A stretch of 64,000 nucleotides of DNA from Arenicola marina (taxonomy: Eukaryota > Annelida > Polychaeta > Arenicolidae): contig OZ025261.1 in assembly GCA_964019135.1 (NCBI GenBank), positions 31,170,029 to 31,234,028 on the forward strand. The letters are read 5' to 3'. Below the pieces are notes generated by a model that was given only the letters and a program-made list of their open reading frames with translations, was not told where the DNA came from and made no database searches. A program made the translations under genes and the position numbers. This document shows, piece by piece, positions 61,507 through 64,000 of this stretch (positions are counted from its first letter, which is position 1; each line of letters begins with the position of its first letter).

Positions 61507-61907
61507 TACTAGCCACTACACCAAGGAGGCCACCAGGACCTATTGATCTGCGGTCTAGTGGGCTAACCACTACACCAGGGAGGCCACCAGGACCTGTTGA
61601 TCTGCGGTCTAGTGCGCTAGCCACTACACCAGGGAGACCCCCATGACCTATTGATCTGCAGTCCAAGGCGCTAAACTCACACCAGGGAGACCCTCAGGAC
61701 CTATTGATCTGCAGTCCAAGGCGCTAACCACCACACCAGGGAGGCCCCGGACCTGTTGATCTGCGGTCTGGAGAGCTAGCCACTACACCAGGGAGACCCC
61801 CAGGACCTGTTGATCTGCGGTCTGGAGAGCTAGCCACTACACCAGGGAGACCCCCAGGACCTATTGATCTGCAGGCAAAGGCGCTAACCACCACACCAGG
61901 GAGGCCC
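61507..61907 (-). repeat. 54-bp intronic repeat, about 7.5 copies, with an A-box-like motif
   Basis: Units of 52-54 bp carry gatctgcggtct or gatctgcagtcc at 61,545, 61,599, 61,653, 61,706, 61,758, 61,812 and 61,866. On the minus strand most contain TGGTGTAGTGGTTAGC or TGGTGTAGTGGCTAGC, matching the Pol III A box and the start of tRNA-Glu/Asp-like SINE heads; no full B box follows. It fills most of the last intron (61,950-61,450) of the minus-strand gene. Confidence 0.85.
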
Positions 61908-61954
61908 CATATACCCAGGGTGCTATGTGATAGGAAGTGACTTGAAACACCTAC

Positions 61955-62044
61955 CTGGTGGACCCAGTATCTGTTCTGTAGACAGAGGTCTAGGATCTCG
62001 CTCTGCTCTCCTTTATCCTTGCTGCTCTGCCGCAACAAGTTTAC
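61955..62044 (-). CDS. Penultimate exon of the minus-strand gene
   Basis: Flanked on the minus strand by acceptor aatttatttctag and donor CAG|GTAGGTG, giving a 90-bp exon of 30 codons in phase 0 at both ends. It encodes VNLLRQSSKDKGEQSEILDL followed by CLQNRYWVHQ, mixed polar and aliphatic sequence consistent with a folded helical segment. Borders and phase fit both neighbours exactly, which is strong evidence for a real exon despite the repeat-filled introns. Confidence 0.78.
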
Positions 62045-62128
62045 CTAGAAATAAATTACATTTAAAAATACTGAAGTACGATCCTTAAGCCGTTTAGACA
62101 CGTATTTATATTATCAAACTATATCACT

Positions 62129-62715
62129 ATGTGGGTGGACAGAGAACCAGCGTTGGGTGGACAGGGAACTAGCGCAGGGTGAATAGAGACCCAGCGCTGG
62201 GTGGACAAGAAACCAGCGGTGGGTGGACAGGGAACCAGCACTGAGTGGGCAGGGAATCAGCGCCGGGTGGACAAGGAACCAGCACTTACTGGACAGGGAA
62301 CCAGCGGTGGGTGAACAGGGAACCAACACTGAGTGCGGAGGGACCCAGCGTCGGGTGAACAGGGAACCAGCAGTCAGCGGGCAGGGAACCAGCGCCGGGT
62401 GGACCGGGAACAAGCGCTGGGTGTACAGGGAACCAGCGCTGGGTGAACAGGGGACCAGTGATGGGTAAACAGGGAACCATAACTGGGTGGACAGGGAACC
62501 AGCGATCGGTGAACAGGGAACCAGCACTGGGTGGACAAGAAACCAGCGATGGGTGAACATGGAAACCAGCAATAGGTGGACAGGGAACCAGCGATGGGTG
62601 AACAGGGAACCAGCGATGGGTGAACAGGGACCCAGCACTGTGTAGACTGGGAACCAGCGATGGGTGAACATGGCAACCAGCAATGGGTGGACAGGGAACC
62701 AGCGCTGGGTAGACA
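62129..62715. repeat. 22-bp intronic minisatellite, about 27 copies
   Basis: Unit gatgggtgaacagggaaccagc (shown by adjacent starts 62,593 and 62,615) with gtgggtggac, ctgggtggac and tgagtgggc variants and occasional 1-bp length changes. It occupies most of the intron between the exons at 62,044 and 62,919. Frames through it (both strands) are by-products of its 66-bp three-unit cycle. Confidence 0.93.
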
Positions 62716-62918
62716 GCTGTCGATTGCAACTGTTTTATTTTTTAATTTCTACTTCATTTATATTATTTGTTATTATTATTAACATTATGAAAGGCGCGTA
62801 TCTGAAGGATTAATTGTTGAGAGCCATCTATAAGGGATGAATATTCTTCCTGCGCCGCTAAATTTTACACTGATATGCGAAATCGAAGTTTCTCAACCAC
62901 AAATGGGAAACTACTTAC

Positions 62919-63014
62919 CTTAGACCGACATCGAACGTACAAATGGTACTTGTAATGGTGCAGTTTGTGGTAGGTGCTCAGATATTGGGCGGCCAAGTGA
63001 CCAATCAGAAACTC
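62919..63014 (-). CDS. Internal exon of the minus-strand gene, aromatic/His-rich
   Basis: Acceptor tttgttgtcacag and donor AAG|GTAAGTAG on the minus strand define a 96-bp exon of 32 codons, phase 0 at both ends. It begins EFLIGHLAAQYL and continues STYHKLHHYKYHLYVRCR then SK. The dense Tyr/His/Lys pattern looks helical and conserved in character, but I cannot name the family. The near-consensus donor makes this the best-supported exon. Confidence 0.8.
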
Positions 63015-63282
63015 CTGTGACAACAAAGACATTCACTCAACCATGTTCGTATTTTAGTGTGCTGAATGCCAGACCTTTTGCTGGCTCGATATTTCGATAG
63101 ATCCATTATTTCTACGGGTCCTTGTTATTGTTGACTACCACGACGAGGATGGTAAAAATGATGTTCCGGCCACTTTCGTGCACAGAGACGAACAAATAAA
63201 GATACGGTACACAAAACGTCCTGATAAACGGAATGTAACTATACGTAAAACATCAGGAGTATGGTGGTCGCGTTTGACGGTG

Positions 63283-63740
63283 ACAGGCCCTATTGACAGG
63301 CGGTTGCTCCCCGTGGATTATTGACAGGCCCTATTGACAGGCGGTTGCCCCCCGTAGATTATCGACAGGCCCTATTGACAGGCGGTTGCTCCCCGTGGAT
63401 TATCGACAGGCCCTATTGACAGGCGGTTGCTCCCCGTGGATTATTGACAGGCCCTATTGACAGGCGGTTGCTCCCCGTGGATTATTGACAGGCCCTATTG
63501 ACAGGCGGTTGCTCCCCGTGGATTATTGACAGGCCCTATTGACAGGCGGTTGCTCCCCGTGGATTATCGACAGGCCCTATTGACAGGCGGTTGCTCCCCG
63601 TGGATTATTGACAGACCCTATTGACAGGCGGTTGCTCCCCGTGGATTATTGACAGGCCCTATTGACAGGCGGTTGCTCCCCGTGGATTATTGACAGGCCC
63701 TATTGACAGGCGGTTTACTCCCCGTGGATTATTGACAGGC
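63283..63740. repeat. 41-bp intronic minisatellite, 11 copies
   Basis: cggttgctccccgtgg recurs at 63,301 and every 41 bp to 63,711; the unit also has ttgacaggccctattgacag, an internal duplication of ttgacagg. Units are almost identical (tattg or tatcg, one gttgccccccgta, last unit gtttactccc). The array lies in the intron between 63,757 and 63,014 and stops about 17 bp from the donor site. Confidence 0.97.
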
Positions 63741-63756
63741 CTGTCTGTGTACTGAC

Positions 63757-63873
63757 CCTGGAGGTGGGGCTCTCTGCCCCCGACGTGCAATGGGGTAGTT
63801 CGTTCAGCGTCAGTCGGTCGTAGGGGTGCCCGGAGAGCTGGACGGCCTTAAACAGCACCTTGCCACCCGGCGT
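63757..63873 (-). CDS. Leftmost-coding exon visible of the minus-strand gene (5'-most in window)
   Basis: On the minus strand a long C-run ending CAG (63,893-63,874) forms an extreme polypyrimidine acceptor, and the donor is AGG|GTCAGT at 63,756. The 117-bp exon is 39 codons, phase 0 at both ends: TPGGKVLFKAVQLSGHPYDR, then LTLNELPHCTSGAESPTSR. The GHPYDRLTLNELP part looks conserved in style; the Ser/Glu-rich end may be a linker. Earlier exons and the start codon lie beyond the window. Splicing to the exon at 63,014 keeps the frame. Confidence 0.72.
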
Positions 63874-63923
63874 CTGGGGGGGGGGGGGGGGGACACAGCC
63901 ACACATTATATACATACCGTAGT

Positions 63924-63990
63924 TGTTCGAATAAGCGCCAGGGCGGTTATTTTTTTCGAGTAAAGGATTCCCCGGGCGCTTATTCAAACA
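63924..63990. repeat. Short inverted repeat (hairpin) at the window edge
   Basis: tgttcgaataagcgcc (63,924-63,939) pairs with ggcgcttattcaaaca (63,975-63,990) with one mismatch across a 35-base loop. It lies in the intron upstream of the 63,757-63,873 exon. It may be one end of a MITE that continues past the window, or a small fold-back element. Confidence 0.6.
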
Positions 63991-64000
63991 AGCGATTATT

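Overview
The window reads as metazoan nuclear DNA, most likely from a marine invertebrate; a mollusc-like genome is plausible but not proven. I see no bacterial operons, dense coding, rRNA or CRISPR. Instead there are GT-AG introns, tRNA-derived SINE pieces, a MITE, metazoan promoter motifs (ETS, YY1, NRF1, CRE) and, above all, tandem repeats. At least thirteen unrelated minisatellites fill roughly 40 of the 64 kb. Nearly all long open frames lie inside these arrays and exist because a stop-free unit is repeated; I do not call them genes.

Layout: 1-11,383 is a 40-bp array with higher-order structure. 11,384-19,010 (copy A) holds, in order, a unique block, a 51-bp array, a G-rich block with a 25-bp array, a 63-bp array, a unique block, a minus-strand SINE with target-site duplication, and a 34-bp array cut by a 200-N gap (19,011-19,210). 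19,211-33,357 (copy B) repeats the same series in the same order with different repeat counts, the 34-bp array now reaching about 8.8 kb. This A/B doubling across a gap looks like an uncollapsed second haplotype or a real tandem duplication. 35,522-43,650 is a 39-bp array open on both strands. 47,540-51,316 is a 78-bp array in which about 15 units carry a perfect Pol III B box on the minus strand. 51,317-57,371 is low-complexity, AT-rich and interspersed-repeat DNA, including a 218-bp MITE. Degenerate 42-bp and regular 18-bp (AGGTCA-bearing) arrays follow.

The one gene I can support is on the minus strand at the right edge: four exons (63,873-63,757; 63,014-62,919; 62,044-61,955; 61,449-61,279), all phase 0 with GT-AG borders, encoding the last 157 residues of a protein I do not recognise. 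Each of its three visible complete introns carries its own minisatellite (41, 22 and 54 bp), and just past its stop codon is a 48-bp five-copy repeat in which every copy bears a CTCF-like motif in the same orientation. About 0.6 kb further left is a compact ETS/YY1/NRF1/ETS cluster typical of a housekeeping promoter.

The most interesting signals are the CTCF-like and B-box arrays (tandemly multiplied regulatory motifs), the gene whose introns each hold a different minisatellite, the SINE at the founding edge of the 34-bp array, and the haplotype-like duplication, which must be settled before copy numbers here are believed.
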